The notes beneath the pieces were generated by a model. It was not told where the DNA came from, ran no database searches, and worked only from the letters and a program-made list of their open reading frames with translations. A program made the translations under genes and the position numbers. From Chitinophagaceae bacterium (GTDB taxonomy: Bacteria; Bacteroidota; Bacteroidia; Chitinophagales; Chitinophagaceae), in NCBI GenBank assembly GCA_947446645.1, contig CANFHA010000019.1:47269-111268 (forward strand): a stretch of 64,000 bases of DNA. The letters are read 5' to 3'. Positions 1 through 8,442 of this stretch are shown here, in pieces. The first letter of the stretch is position 1. Each line of letters opens with the position of its first letter.

Positions 1-230
1 GCATAATAGGAGAGGCTAAAGAGCAGGCTAAAGTAGAAGCTAATAAGATAATAGTGGATGCCCAGCAGCAGATAATACAACAGAAGAATGCCGCGCTTAC
101 TGAAGTGAAGAATGAGATAGGCAACCTGGCGGTAGAAGTGGCGGGCAGGATACTCCGTAAGCAACTGAATGCTGCGGAAGGCCAGGACGCATACATGAAG
201 ATGCTTGCTGAAGACATTAAGCTTAATTAA
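1..230 (+). CDS. atpF: ATP synthase F0 subunit b, C-terminal part
   Basis: The reading frame is open from base 3 to the TAA at 228-230 and gives about 75 residues, cut by the window start. The peptide is alanine-, glutamate- and lysine-rich and helical, and it ends VAGRILRKQL... as in the b-subunit stalk that binds delta. It sits directly upstream of atpH and atpA, the usual order. Subunit b is the membrane-anchored peripheral stalk of F1Fo ATP synthase. Its N-terminal membrane helix lies outside the window. Identification rests on order and coiled-coil character. Confidence 0.9.
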   Translation, partial: IIGEAKEQAKVEANKIIVDAQQQIIQQKNAALTEVKNEIGNLAVEVAGRILRKQLNAAEGQDAYMKMLAEDIKLN

Positions 231-397
231 TTTGAAAATTTGAAAGTGTGCAAATTTGAAAATCGCTCTCAGTGAGAAATTTTAAATGCCACAACTCAAA
301 TTAGACGAAAAGAAATAATTTTAAAGAATAAAGAAGGTAGAGGCTTTGAAAGGCCAGTACGGCATTTTCAAATTTTCAAATCTTCACATTTTCAAAT
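231..397. repeat. Inverted copies of a TTTGAAAAT-rich intergenic repeat
   Basis: Between atpF and atpH the motif GTGCAAATTTGAAAAT occurs at about 258-273. It recurs in the opposite sense as GCATTTTCAAATTTTCAAA at about 362-380. The arms could pair across roughly 90 bases. The same motif family appears at 990-1005 and as a perfect hairpin at 11734-11794, so it is a dispersed repeat. Its role is unknown. Confidence 0.6.
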
Positions 398-405
398 TAG
401 AAACA

Positions 406-969
406 ATGCAAAATCCACGTCTTGCGTCTCGTTATGCAAAATCATTGCTGGACCTGGCAGTTGAAAAAAACTGCCTGGATGCAGTGCTCCAGGATATGCA
501 GGTGCTGAAGAGCATTTGCGCTCAGAGCCGCGATTTTGACGTAATGCTGCGCAGCCCTGTTATCAGTGCTGAAAAGAAGCTTTCTGTTATTTCGGAGGTG
601 TTGAAGCGATTCAATGTGAACCCGTTCACAACAGCGCTTATTAACCTGCTGGTGGCTAAGGGCCGCGAGCTGAACCTGCCGGAGATTGCGCCTGCATTTA
701 TTGAACAATATAATTTGCTTAAGAACATTCGCACAGTGAAGATCACCACTGCAGTGCCAATGAACGATACGATCAAGAACAGTATCTCCGCAAAGGTGGC
801 GGGGTATATGCCTACTGATAAAATAGAATTGAAGACTGAGGTTGATGAAAGCCTGATTGGCGGATTTGTGCTGGAGGTTGAGGACAGGCTATATGATGCA
901 AGTGTGAAAACGAGCCTGAATGATATAAGGAATGCGGTAATAGACACCAGTTATGTGACGAAGATGTAG
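406..969 (+). CDS. atpH: ATP synthase F1 subunit delta
   Basis: This 187-residue protein starts MQNPRLASRYAKSLL, a typical OSCP/delta N-terminus, and ends with the conserved region DESLIGGFVLEVEDRLYDASV. It links F1 to the peripheral b stalk. The open frame extends upstream to 346, but those residues are encoded by the intergenic TTTTCAAAT repeat, so I place the start at the ATG at 406. It lies between atpF and atpA on the same strand. The length is normal for the family. Confidence 0.95.
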   Translation: MQNPRLASRYAKSLLDLAVEKNCLDAVLQDMQVLKSICAQSRDFDVMLRSPVISAEKKLSVISEVLKRFNVNPFTTALINLLVAKGRELNLPEIAPAFIEQYNLLKNIRTVKITTAVPMNDTIKNSISAKVAGYMPTDKIELKTEVDESLIGGFVLEVEDRLYDASVKTSLNDIRNAVIDTSYVTKM

Positions 970-1059
970 GTTAATTTTCAATTTGCAGATGTGCAAATTT
1001 GAAAATTCACCGGATTTTGAGTTTTAAAATTTTAAATTTTGACTTTTTAATTTATAATT
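970..1059 (+). repeat. AT-rich spacer with intergenic repeat copy
   Basis: The 90-base spacer between atpH and atpA holds a further copy of the GTGCAAATTTGAAAAT motif (about 990-1005). It then has a T/A-rich stretch of the TTTTAAATTTTGACTTTTTAA kind up to the atpA start. A similar low-complexity stretch lies before the crotonase gene at 52295. I see no terminator, so atpH and atpA are probably cotranscribed. Confidence 0.5.
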
Positions 1060-2640
1060 ATGGTTGATATTAAACCGGATGAAATATCGGCGATCCTCCG
1101 CCAGCAGCTGAGCCACGTAGACAACGCGGCCACTCTTGAAGAAGTAGGTACCGTATTGCAGATAGGAGACGGTATAGCCCGTGTGTATGGCTTGACAAGC
1201 GTGCGCCAGGGTGAGCTCGTTGAATTTGGCAACGGTGTAAAAGCTATCGCGCTTAACCTTGAAGAAGACAATGTAGGTGTGGTATTGATGGGTGACTACA
1301 TGCAGATCAAAGAAGGCGATAAGGTAAAGCGTACCAACAAGATCGCCTCTATTATGGTGGGCGATGGTATGGCAGGCCGAGTGGTAAACACACTGGGCGA
1401 GCCTATAGACGGTAAAGGCCCAATAAAAGGTGAGCTGTATGAAATGCCACTGGAGCGTAAGGCCCCAGGCGTTATCTTCCGTGAGCCTGTAAAAGAGCCA
1501 CTGCAGACCGGTATCAAGGCGATCGATGCTATGATCCCGATAGGTCGCGGACAGCGTGAGCTGGTGATCGGTGACCGCCAGACAGGCAAGACGGCTATCT
1601 GTATAGATACCATCATCAATCAAAAAGAATTTCATGCTGCCGGTAATACGGTTTATTGCATATATGTAGCTATCGGGCAGAAAGCATCTACGGTGGCACA
1701 GGTAATGAAGACCCTGGAAGACAATGGCGCTATGGGTTATACTACCATAGTTGCGGCTTCTGCGTCTGAGCCTGCTCCACTACAGTTCTATGCTCCGTTT
1801 GCCGGTGCTGCTATCGGGGAGTTCTTCCGTGATACAGGCCGTCCAGCTCTGATCATATATGATGACCTTTCAAAGCAGGCTGTGGCTTACCGTGAGGTGT
1901 CGCTGCTACTGCGTCGTCCCCCAGGACGTGAGGCTTATCCGGGTGATGTATTCTACCTGCATAGCCGTTTGCTGGAGCGCGCTGCGAAAGTTATCAATAA
2001 CAATGAGGTAGCCAGGCAAATGAACGACCTGCCTGAGAGCATCAGGCACCTGGTAAAGGGTGGTGGTTCGCTTACAGCGCTACCAATCATCGAAACACAG
2101 GCGGGTGACGTATCTGCATACATTCCAACGAATGTGATCTCGATCACAGACGGGCAGATATTCCTTGAGTCGAACCTGTTCAACTCCGGTATCCGCCCGG
2201 CGATAAACGTGGGTATCTCTGTAAGCCGAGTGGGTGGTAATGCACAGATCAAATCGATGAAGAAAGTGGCGGGTACGCTGAAGCTGGACCAGGCGCTCTA
2301 CCGAGAAATGGAAGCGTTCTCTAAGTTCGGTGGTGACCTTGATGCTGCAACGAAAAACGTAATTGATAAGGGAAGCCGCAACGTGGAAATCCTTAAGCAG
2401 TTACAGTTCAATCCGTATAGCGTAGAAAAGCAGGTTGCTATCCTGTACCTGGGTACCAATAACCTGATCCGTGAAGTACCCGTGAAAAATGTAAGAGCAT
2501 TTGAAGAGGTATTTCTGCAGCAGATGGAAGCCAGGCATAGCGATGTGCTTAAGGAATTCAAGAAGGGAAATCTTCCGGAAGCCGGACTTGAAAAGCTCAC
2601 AAAGCTGGCCCAGGAGCTGATACCACAGTTTAAAAATTAG
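1060..2640 (+). CDS. atpA: ATP synthase F1 subunit alpha
   Basis: The 526-residue protein has the full alpha-subunit layout: an N-terminal beta barrel, a nucleotide-binding domain with Walker A GDRQTGKT at residues 171-178, the [19 protein letters not shown] segment and the [14 protein letters not shown] signature, then a helical C-terminal domain. It forms the non-catalytic nucleotide sites of the alpha3beta3 head. It follows atpH by 90 bases. The next feature is a strong terminator rather than atpG, which often follows atpA in this phylum, so the gamma subunit must be encoded elsewhere. Confidence 0.98.
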   Translation: MVDIKPDEISAILRQQLSHVDNAATLEEVGTVLQIGDGIARVYGLTSVRQGELVEFGNGVKAIALNLEEDNVGVVLMGDYMQIKEGDKVKRTNKIASIMVGDGMAGRVVNTLGEPIDGKGPIKGELYEMPLERKAPGVIFREPVKEPLQTGIKAIDAMIPIGRGQRELVIGDRQTGKTAICIDTIINQKEFHAAGNTVYCIYVAIGQKASTVAQVMKTLEDNGAMGYTTIVAASASEPAPLQFYAPFAGAAIGEFFRDTGRPALIIYDDLSKQAVAYREVSLLLRRPPGREAYPGDVFYLHSRLLERAAKVINNNEVARQMNDLPESIRHLVKGGGSLTALPIIETQAGDVSAYIPTNVISITDGQIFLESNLFNSGIRPAINVGISVSRVGGNAQIKSMKKVAGTLKLDQALYREMEAFSKFGGDLDAATKNVIDKGSRNVEILKQLQFNPYSVEKQVAILYLGTNNLIREVPVKNVRAFEEVFLQQMEARHSDVLKEFKKGNLPEAGLEKLTKLAQELIPQFKN

Positions 2641-2695
2641 TATTTGGGAATTAGTCCTTTGAAATTGGGATTGTTTTCAAAACAGTAGATATACA

Positions 2696-2724
2696 GAGCC
2701 CCCGAGAGATTGGGGGCTTTTTCT
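2696..2724 (+). terminator. Rho-independent terminator after atpA
   Basis: GCCCCC at 2698-2703 pairs with GGGGGC at 2712-2717 across an 8-base loop and is followed by TTTTT. It lies 57 bases after the atpA stop and closes the ATP synthase operon. Confidence 0.85.
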
Positions 2725-2734
2725 ATATTTAGGA

Positions 2735-3175
2735 ATGGACAGTATGAATATAGTAACACGAGAAGCGACCACAGCTGACGTTAATGCAGTTTATGAGTTC
2801 GTTTGCGGGTTAGAGAATGAAGCATTTGATATGGCTACCTTTGCTGCCTTTTTTTATGGAAACCTGGACAAGCACCATTACCATTACTTAATTGCAATTG
2901 AGGAAAACAGGGCGATAGGCTTTATCAGTTGTCACGGGCAGGTGTTGCTGCACCATTGCGGGTTGGTGTATGAAATACAGGAAATGTATGTGCTTCCTAA
3001 ATACAGAAGCAAAGGCATAGGCAAGATGTTGCTGCATGCGCTACTTGACCGCATAAAGGATGACAATTACGTATTGCTGGAAGTATGCTCCAGCTTTAAG
3101 CGTGTGGATGCCCATCGTTTTTACGAGGCAAACGGATTTGTGAAGACAACTTACAAGCTTAAAAGGCAGCCGTAG
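2735..3175 (+). CDS. GNAT family N-acetyltransferase
   Basis: This 146-residue protein has the GNAT acetyl-CoA binding signature YRSKGIGKMLL at about residues 90-100, preceded by the strand EIQEMYVLPKY and followed by the C-terminal motif HRFYEANGF. The substrate cannot be told from sequence. The ATG at 2735 lies four bases after a TATATTTA box (2724-2731) close to the Bacteroidota -7 consensus, so the message may have almost no leader. An ATG at 2744 is an alternative start. It ends 9 bases from the convergent transporter gene. Confidence 0.9.
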   Translation: MDSMNIVTREATTADVNAVYEFVCGLENEAFDMATFAAFFYGNLDKHHYHYLIAIEENRAIGFISCHGQVLLHHCGLVYEIQEMYVLPKYRSKGIGKMLLHALLDRIKDDNYVLLEVCSSFKRVDAHRFYEANGFVKTTYKLKRQP

Positions 3176-3184
3176 CGCAGCTGG

Positions 3185-4339
3185 TTATTCAGTATGCTCT
3201 TTTTGCTCGAGCGCTGCTTTTTTTTCACGACGCTTGAAAATGCGCGCCCACTGGGCCTGAAATTTTACACCGGCATGGACCTCGGGTATTTTTTCTCCGA
3301 GCAGATGGCCCCAAGGCTTTAGCGGTTCTACGCGGTCGCAAATGATCTTGAGTATAGCTACAAAAGGTATAGAAAGGAACATGCCCGAAAAGCCCCACAA
3401 AGCGCCGCCCATAAGTACTATGATAATGGATATGAGGGCATTGATCTGCACTTTGGATGAGACGATTTTGGTCATAATAATATTGTTATCTATAAACTGG
3501 ATAACGAGGTAGCTGGCGAGTATGCCAAGCTGGGTAGAGTAGCCCTCTTTAGTGACAGTAGCCATAAGGATGGGCAATGCTATAGCAACGAGACCGCCGA
3601 GGTAAGGTAAAATATTGAGCAAGCCGCCAATAAAGCCGATGAGTATTGCTGACCGCACGCCGAGTGCGAGCAACGCAGCACTATTCATAGCCGAAACGAT
3701 AACCATTTCTATCATTAGCCCCACGATGAAGCTCTGTATAGATGTTTTGGTTTCACTGAGCACCTCTGCAACACGTAATGAGTCTTTCTCAGCGAAAACC
3801 TGGAACAGGAAATCGAGGATGAGCGGTTTGTAATAAAGCAGGAAATAAACGTAAATGGGGATAAGGACAACAATGCTGGTGATACCGAGGATAGTGTTGA
3901 GTGTCTGCCCTACATATGCCTGGCTGCCCTGTATGGCGTTCTTTACTATTTCCATTTGCTTATCAGTGCCAATGCCGAAGCGATGGTAAATCCACTGCTG
4001 GGTATCTGTAGCTATAAGCATAGACCTGGCTTTCAGCGCAGGTATCGTTTCTGAAAAGGAGGCAATCTGTGTGGACAGGAAGTATAATACTATGCCGCCT
4101 ACTCCTACCGCGATCATTACAGATATAAATGCAGCCAGCCCCCTGGGTACTCTGCGCTCGAGCTTATTATTAAGTGGGTTTAATAAAATGGCCAGCAGGC
4201 ACGCCATTGATACTGGCATAAGTATATCACCAAGCACCTTAAGCGCAAAAAAGAAAAGGATAAGCCCCAATAGGATTACCGTGGCTTTTATATAGAAAGG
4301 GTATGTTTTTATCTCTTTTACCGGGTGGGGTGCATCCAT
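3185..4339 (-). CDS. AI-2E family transporter (PerM-like), first copy
   Basis: The 384-residue membrane protein has the family layout: paired N-terminal hydrophobic segments (ATVILLGLILFFFALKVLG, then SMACLLAILLNPLN), a soluble middle section with a TLNTILGITSIVV core, and a C-terminal helix group with GLLNILPYLGGLVAIALP and ALWGFSGMFLSIPFVAI. The family includes exporters proposed for autoinducer-2 and Na+/H+ antiporters; the substrate here is unknown. The C-terminus is a charged tail (FKRREKKAALEQKEHTE). A paralogue lies at 38185-39285. The start is an ATG at 4339. Confidence 0.92.
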   Translation of the reverse strand: MDAPHPVKEIKTYPFYIKATVILLGLILFFFALKVLGDILMPVSMACLLAILLNPLNNKLERRVPRGLAAFISVMIAVGVGGIVLYFLSTQIASFSETIPALKARSMLIATDTQQWIYHRFGIGTDKQMEIVKNAIQGSQAYVGQTLNTILGITSIVVLIPIYVYFLLYYKPLILDFLFQVFAEKDSLRVAEVLSETKTSIQSFIVGLMIEMVIVSAMNSAALLALGVRSAILIGFIGGLLNILPYLGGLVAIALPILMATVTKEGYSTQLGILASYLVIQFIDNNIIMTKIVSSKVQINALISIIIVLMGGALWGFSGMFLSIPFVAILKIICDRVEPLKPWGHLLGEKIPEVHAGVKFQAQWARIFKRREKKAALEQKEHTE

Positions 4340-4497
4340 AAATATATGATTGTAGTTAACGCCCTATAAAACCGTACCACCGAAGGTATTGTGCTCAAAG
4401 TCAGGGAGGTATAAAGATATCAAGCAACTGCTAATGCTCGTTCTTTGCCGAAGTAACCAGGGTTTCTCTGAAACTATTTCCGTGTGACTAAGACCAA

Positions 4498-5598
4498 CTA
4501 AAACTCAGGCTGATCTTTCATGAGGACGATATAGTTCGAGAAACGCTTCACGGTAGGGTCATCAACTTCAGCTGATGGGAGCAGCGTGTACTTGCATGAG
4601 CTATTGAAGTATTCTTTGTAGATATCATCCATCAACGACCGATTGAGATAGTAAGTGTATGGGGCGCGGTTTGGGGCAAAGCGATACTGAGGTTTCAGCT
4701 GCCAGTCGTAGCAATTTTTGCAGGTCATAGCAATGTTCACAAACCGTCCTTTAAACCCGGTCTTCTTTTTTATAGACCCTGCCAACGTTTTTTTATGGGC
4801 CATATTTCCATGGTTGAGGCCGGCGAAAACAATGAACTTTTTGATGCTGTCGCGCTCAATCTCATTTACGACATTGGTGTACATGGTTTTGTTGCGCTTG
4901 CCAAACCTGCTGTAGGTATCTTCATTGTACATTATCTCATCTACCTGCTTCATGTTGTCGCCGAAATACTGCTCAAACGCGCTCCTGTTATCATCTATCT
5001 CGGCGCGTATGTCTTCGTATAGAGAGCCGTAGGATCTTTGAATATCGCCATGAAGCCAGCCTATGGTATCAATAGTAACCGTATCAATAAAGGAAAGGGT
5101 AGTGTAGATATCCAATGGCTTTTCTTTGTCTTTAGGTGCCAGCATTTTCAGCACTTTCAGGAATTCAGCCCTTTCGAAGTCCATACCCCTTATGGTTATC
5201 TTATGTTCCAGGGTTTTGTTGTAGCGGTAAAGGTTTTTCCAAAAATCGCGGTTGGGTTTTTTCTGTGCATAGATGAGCACCGGACTAGTAAAAAGGGTAG
5301 TATCTCCGGTGGACAGGTACAGATTATAAAGATAGGCCGCGCTGCGGCCAATCTCCATAAATACATCGGTCAGGCCAAAGTTTTTGTTCAGGTATTTCAG
5401 TAACGCCAGCTTCACTTCTGATACACCATATACTCCGTGAAACTCACCCAGGAAAAACGCATCGTATTTGTCAAAGCGAATGTTGCTGTCGATTGATAAT
5501 TCCAGCGTGTTATCTGTTGCGGTTTTGAAGCAGCCAAACTGCTGTGCGTGACTGATGGAAGCAGTGAACAGGAGCATAAAAAGTATGTAGCACTTCAT
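4498..5598 (-). CDS. Secreted protein with EreA/TIKI-like features
   Basis: The 366-residue protein has a signal peptide (cleavage near ISHAQQ). A region at about residues 48-95 reads FLGEFHGVYGVSEVKLALL, then VFMEIGRSAAYLYN. This layout, a strand ending in GExHG, a helix, then a strand ending in E-x-G, resembles erythromycin-esterase-like and ChaN/TIKI hydrolases. A later FVFAGLNHGNMAHKK segment could supply a further histidine. The match is by motif only; function and substrate are unknown. It lies in a leftward block with large gaps (83 and 158 bases), so it may be transcribed alone. Confidence 0.6.
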   Translation of the reverse strand: MKCYILFMLLFTASISHAQQFGCFKTATDNTLELSIDSNIRFDKYDAFFLGEFHGVYGVSEVKLALLKYLNKNFGLTDVFMEIGRSAAYLYNLYLSTGDTTLFTSPVLIYAQKKPNRDFWKNLYRYNKTLEHKITIRGMDFERAEFLKVLKMLAPKDKEKPLDIYTTLSFIDTVTIDTIGWLHGDIQRSYGSLYEDIRAEIDDNRSAFEQYFGDNMKQVDEIMYNEDTYSRFGKRNKTMYTNVVNEIERDSIKKFIVFAGLNHGNMAHKKTLAGSIKKKTGFKGRFVNIAMTCKNCYDWQLKPQYRFAPNRAPYTYYLNRSLMDDIYKEYFNSSCKYTLLPSAEVDDPTVKRFSNYIVLMKDQPEF

Positions 5599-5681
5599 TT
5601 CTGATTGTTGCGGTATTGATGTATGTAAAAATAACGCAAAAAAAGAGACTGCGTGCCACTTACGTACACTAGCTGCAATGT

Positions 5682-6938
5682 CTAATACTTCTCTCTTTTT
5701 ACTCCGAATATCTTGAATGTAATGCCCGGGAAAACCTGCTTAAAGTTATTGGTGGCGATCAGTTCAGGGCAGATGCTCACTCCACTCATTAACCTTACGG
5801 TACAGAATGCTTTAAAAGTATTTGCCTTGAAATAGTTTCCTTTCTCAACAGCCAGGTAACCGATTCCTACGGAGAAGCCCCGAATCTTTACCCCCAGCAT
5901 TTCCTCATCATAGCTGCTGCCAGCCTGCAGGTTAATGAACCAATTATCACTAACCAGGTATTCTCCATCAGGTTTCCGGTCGAAAAAGAAATAAGGTGAG
6001 GCGAATAGGGTATAGTAGTCGTAGTCTTTGCCGTTTCTATAACTGCCGTAATTAAAGTAGGAGATGCCAAGCTCAGCATTCGGAGAGATAGTATTACGCA
6101 CTATTCCTACTCCGATATTACCATATGCAGCAAACCGGTGCGTAGGTGTACCTGCCACATCGGCGTACTGGCCATATTCTTTTTTCAGGATATGGTCAAA
6201 CTTGACAAAATACATTTTATCTATAATATGATTCTTAAGAAAAAATTTAGGCGTACTGTCATTGGTAAGCCGAGCGAAATAGGGCCTATAGATGCATGAT
6301 GACGGATGGGTGAAGGCCCTGTCTAGTTCCGCCGGACCACGCACAGATGCCAGTGTATCAATGGCGTGAAGCATAACAGTTTTTTCGGACACTATTTTTT
6401 CTATGTCCCGGTAGTTATTCAATACAAAAGTAACCTGCATTGACCGTAGCCAACGGGATGTAGATATGGTTGTACCTGGTATGAGTTGCAATATTATTCT
6501 TACGGTATCCTGTTCCAGTTTTAGCCGTTCGGTTTCGCCATGCCTGTTCACATAAATGTCTCCTTCAGGGTTATGTTTCAAAAAACGTATCTGCCTGTAG
6601 TCCTTGCCATGTTCCAGTGAATAATCAATTCTCACATTGCCGGTTCCATTTTCCAGAGAGTCTTTATAAAATGCGATATCGGTGGTAAACTGTGTGAGTA
6701 TCGAATCCAGCTTAGCCAGATACTTATAGTCGCCTATCTGTTGCATCTCTACGATCATTTTACCGTTTTTCAGGTATACAAAGTCCTCAACGTTTGGCAA
6801 CGGAGTTACGTTGAATGTTTTTTTAGTTTTACTCCAGCCATACACTGTGTTATAGAAGTCCAGTGTTTCATTTTGGGCAAAAAGAGCCAGCTGCATGCTT
6901 ATGAGTATAAGCACGGTCATCACTAATGATCGTTTCAT
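5682..6938 (-). CDS. Secreted protein of unknown function, possibly outer-membrane
   Basis: I do not recognise this 418-residue protein. It starts with a signal peptide (MKRSLVMTVLILISMQ, cleavage near LFAQ). The N-terminal half is soluble. The C-terminal half, from about residue 270, shows alternating aromatic and glycine strands (RFAAYGNIGVGIV, ISYFNYGSYRNG, YTLFASPYFFF, GFSVGIGYLAVEKG) that look like a small beta barrel or beta sandwich at the outer membrane. It lies 44 bases downstream of the anti-sigma-like gene and is probably in the same transcript. Confidence 0.7.
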   Translation of the reverse strand: MKRSLVMTVLILISMQLALFAQNETLDFYNTVYGWSKTKKTFNVTPLPNVEDFVYLKNGKMIVEMQQIGDYKYLAKLDSILTQFTTDIAFYKDSLENGTGNVRIDYSLEHGKDYRQIRFLKHNPEGDIYVNRHGETERLKLEQDTVRIILQLIPGTTISTSRWLRSMQVTFVLNNYRDIEKIVSEKTVMLHAIDTLASVRGPAELDRAFTHPSSCIYRPYFARLTNDSTPKFFLKNHIIDKMYFVKFDHILKKEYGQYADVAGTPTHRFAAYGNIGVGIVRNTISPNAELGISYFNYGSYRNGKDYDYYTLFASPYFFFDRKPDGEYLVSDNWFINLQAGSSYDEEMLGVKIRGFSVGIGYLAVEKGNYFKANTFKAFCTVRLMSGVSICPELIATNNFKQVFPGITFKIFGVKREKY

Positions 6939-6982
6939 GTTTTATTGTTTCTGTGAGAAAATAATTGTGTGTGCCTGTATGT

Positions 6983-7786
6983 TTAATAGCTGTCCTGGTA
7001 TGCAGATTCGGCTTTTCGCCAGTTCCTCGGCCGGTACATTACATTGTTATCATCACTGCGATTGCTTCCCGCATCCATCCTGTTTTTCCAAAGGAAGAAC
7101 TTATGCTCTATTCCCAGCCTGTTTTCCTGTCGCAGCCGTTGTACTTCATACTCCTCATGCACCACTTCACTGATGTGTACCATTGGGAGCTTGCTGATAT
7201 CAATGATGTTATTTGCGGCAACTTCCTGAGGCTCGTCGTTGGTATCTTGTTCCCGATTCAAATCATTGATATGCACTACGCGCATTTTTTTCGGAACAGC
7301 CGTTGCTGCTATAGCAACGGGTACTACATTTGGTGCCGTGGTCAATCTAGCTTCGTCAGTTGGAGGTGCCTGCTGCGTCTCTGTTTCTATTTGTTTCGGA
7401 TCATCTTTTGCCACACTTAGCTCAGTTTTGTAACGCTCTGAATTACCAGTTGCTTTTTCAATCACCACCGGACTCGTCAACTCATCGACTGGCTGTGTGG
7501 TTGGTTGCGTTGCAGGTGTATTTACTACAGTATTGTTGCTCTGTGTGATTGTACTATTATCATGTGATGCCGATGTGAGATAAATGCCTGCAGCTATAAC
7601 CAGCAGCAATAACATAGCTGCTGCGGCTGCAATGGGCTTTATTGCTATGCGCATCGCAGGCTTGCGCTCTATACGCTGCTGCAGTTTCTCCCAGGCTTCC
7701 TCCTTACCATACACTATGCCGCCTGAGAGTGTATCCAGGCCATCTATCTTTTTCCTCAGTTCGTCCGTGGCTCTATCATTTTGCAT
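6983..7786 (-). CDS. Membrane protein paired with ECF sigma factor, probable anti-sigma
   Basis: The 267-residue protein has one membrane helix at about residues 49-70 (PIAAAAAMLLLLVIAAGIYL) after a charged cytoplasmic N-terminus containing a WEKLQQRIERKP segment. A long Thr/Pro/Glu-rich periplasmic region follows. The gene overlaps the sigma factor gene by 11 bases, the usual coupling of sigma and anti-sigma. No zinc-binding HxxxCxxC motif is visible, so it is not a classical ZAS-domain anti-sigma. The role is inferred from position and topology. Confidence 0.7.
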   Translation of the reverse strand: MQNDRATDELRKKIDGLDTLSGGIVYGKEEAWEKLQQRIERKPAMRIAIKPIAAAAAMLLLLVIAAGIYLTSASHDNSTITQSNNTVVNTPATQPTTQPVDELTSPVVIEKATGNSERYKTELSVAKDDPKQIETETQQAPPTDEARLTTAPNVVPVAIAATAVPKKMRVVHINDLNREQDTNDEPQEVAANNIIDISKLPMVHISEVVHEEYEVQRLRQENRLGIEHKFFLWKNRMDAGSNRSDDNNVMYRPRNWRKAESAYQDSY

Positions 7787-8318
7787 AGTGGTGTCCGTTT
7801 TGTTTCATTACTTCCTGCAGCTGCATGCGCGCCTTATTCAGCTGTGATTTCGATGTTCCCTCTGTAATCCGCAGCATCTCTGCAATTTCTTTATGGCTGT
7901 AGCCCTCAATCACAAACAGGTTAAACACTGTGCGATAGCCTGGTGGCAACGTCATGACCAACCGGAATATTTCATTAGCATTCAGTTTTGCCATTGTTGC
8001 CTCATCCACCTCCACTCCGGCTGCATGTTCTTCTTCTACCAACTTTAAGTTGCCGCCTTTTCTCAGGAACATCAGGCACTCATTAATCATTATTTTTTTA
8101 AGCCACGCCCCTACACTGCTTTCCTGGCTGTAAACAAAGCGATCAATGGTTTTGAAAAAATTATAAAAGCCATTTAGCATCAGTTCTTCCGCATCGGGCA
8201 GTTTTTTTACATAACGCATACAAACTACCAGCATACCATCTGAATATTTATCAAACAGGTATTTCTGTGCGATGCGGTCTTGTTTTTTATAACCTTCTAT
8301 GGCCTTTTGTGTGGTCAA
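7776..8318 (-). CDS. ECF-type RNA polymerase sigma factor
   Basis: The 180-residue protein has sigma region 2 (LPDAEELMLNGFYNFFKTI... VGAWLKKIMINECLMFLRK) and region 4 with a helix-turn-helix (LPPGYRTVFNLFVIEG, then SHKEIAEMLRITEGTSKSQL), the ECF layout. The start codon is TTG at 8316-8318, with an in-frame TAA immediately upstream (8319-8321), so translation cannot begin earlier. The next ATG, at residue 29, would cut region 2. The gene overlaps the anti-sigma-like gene and follows an orphan gldN paralogue by 124 bases. Confidence 0.92.
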   Translation of the reverse strand: MTTQKAIEGYKKQDRIAQKYLFDKYSDGMLVVCMRYVKKLPDAEELMLNGFYNFFKTIDRFVYSQESSVGAWLKKIMINECLMFLRKGGNLKLVEEEHAAGVEVDEATMAKLNANEIFRLVMTLPPGYRTVFNLFVIEGYSHKEIAEMLRITEGTSKSQLNKARMQLQEVMKQNGHHYAK

Positions 8319-8442
8319 TTAATTAAGTTAAAAGTCAAAAGTTGAAACTTAAAAGTGCATCGATTGCGTCCTTACTGTATTAATATATGCCGTTTTGCGA
8401 AGAAGGGTTGTATGATGCGCGAAATTATTATTGGCAGGCGGC

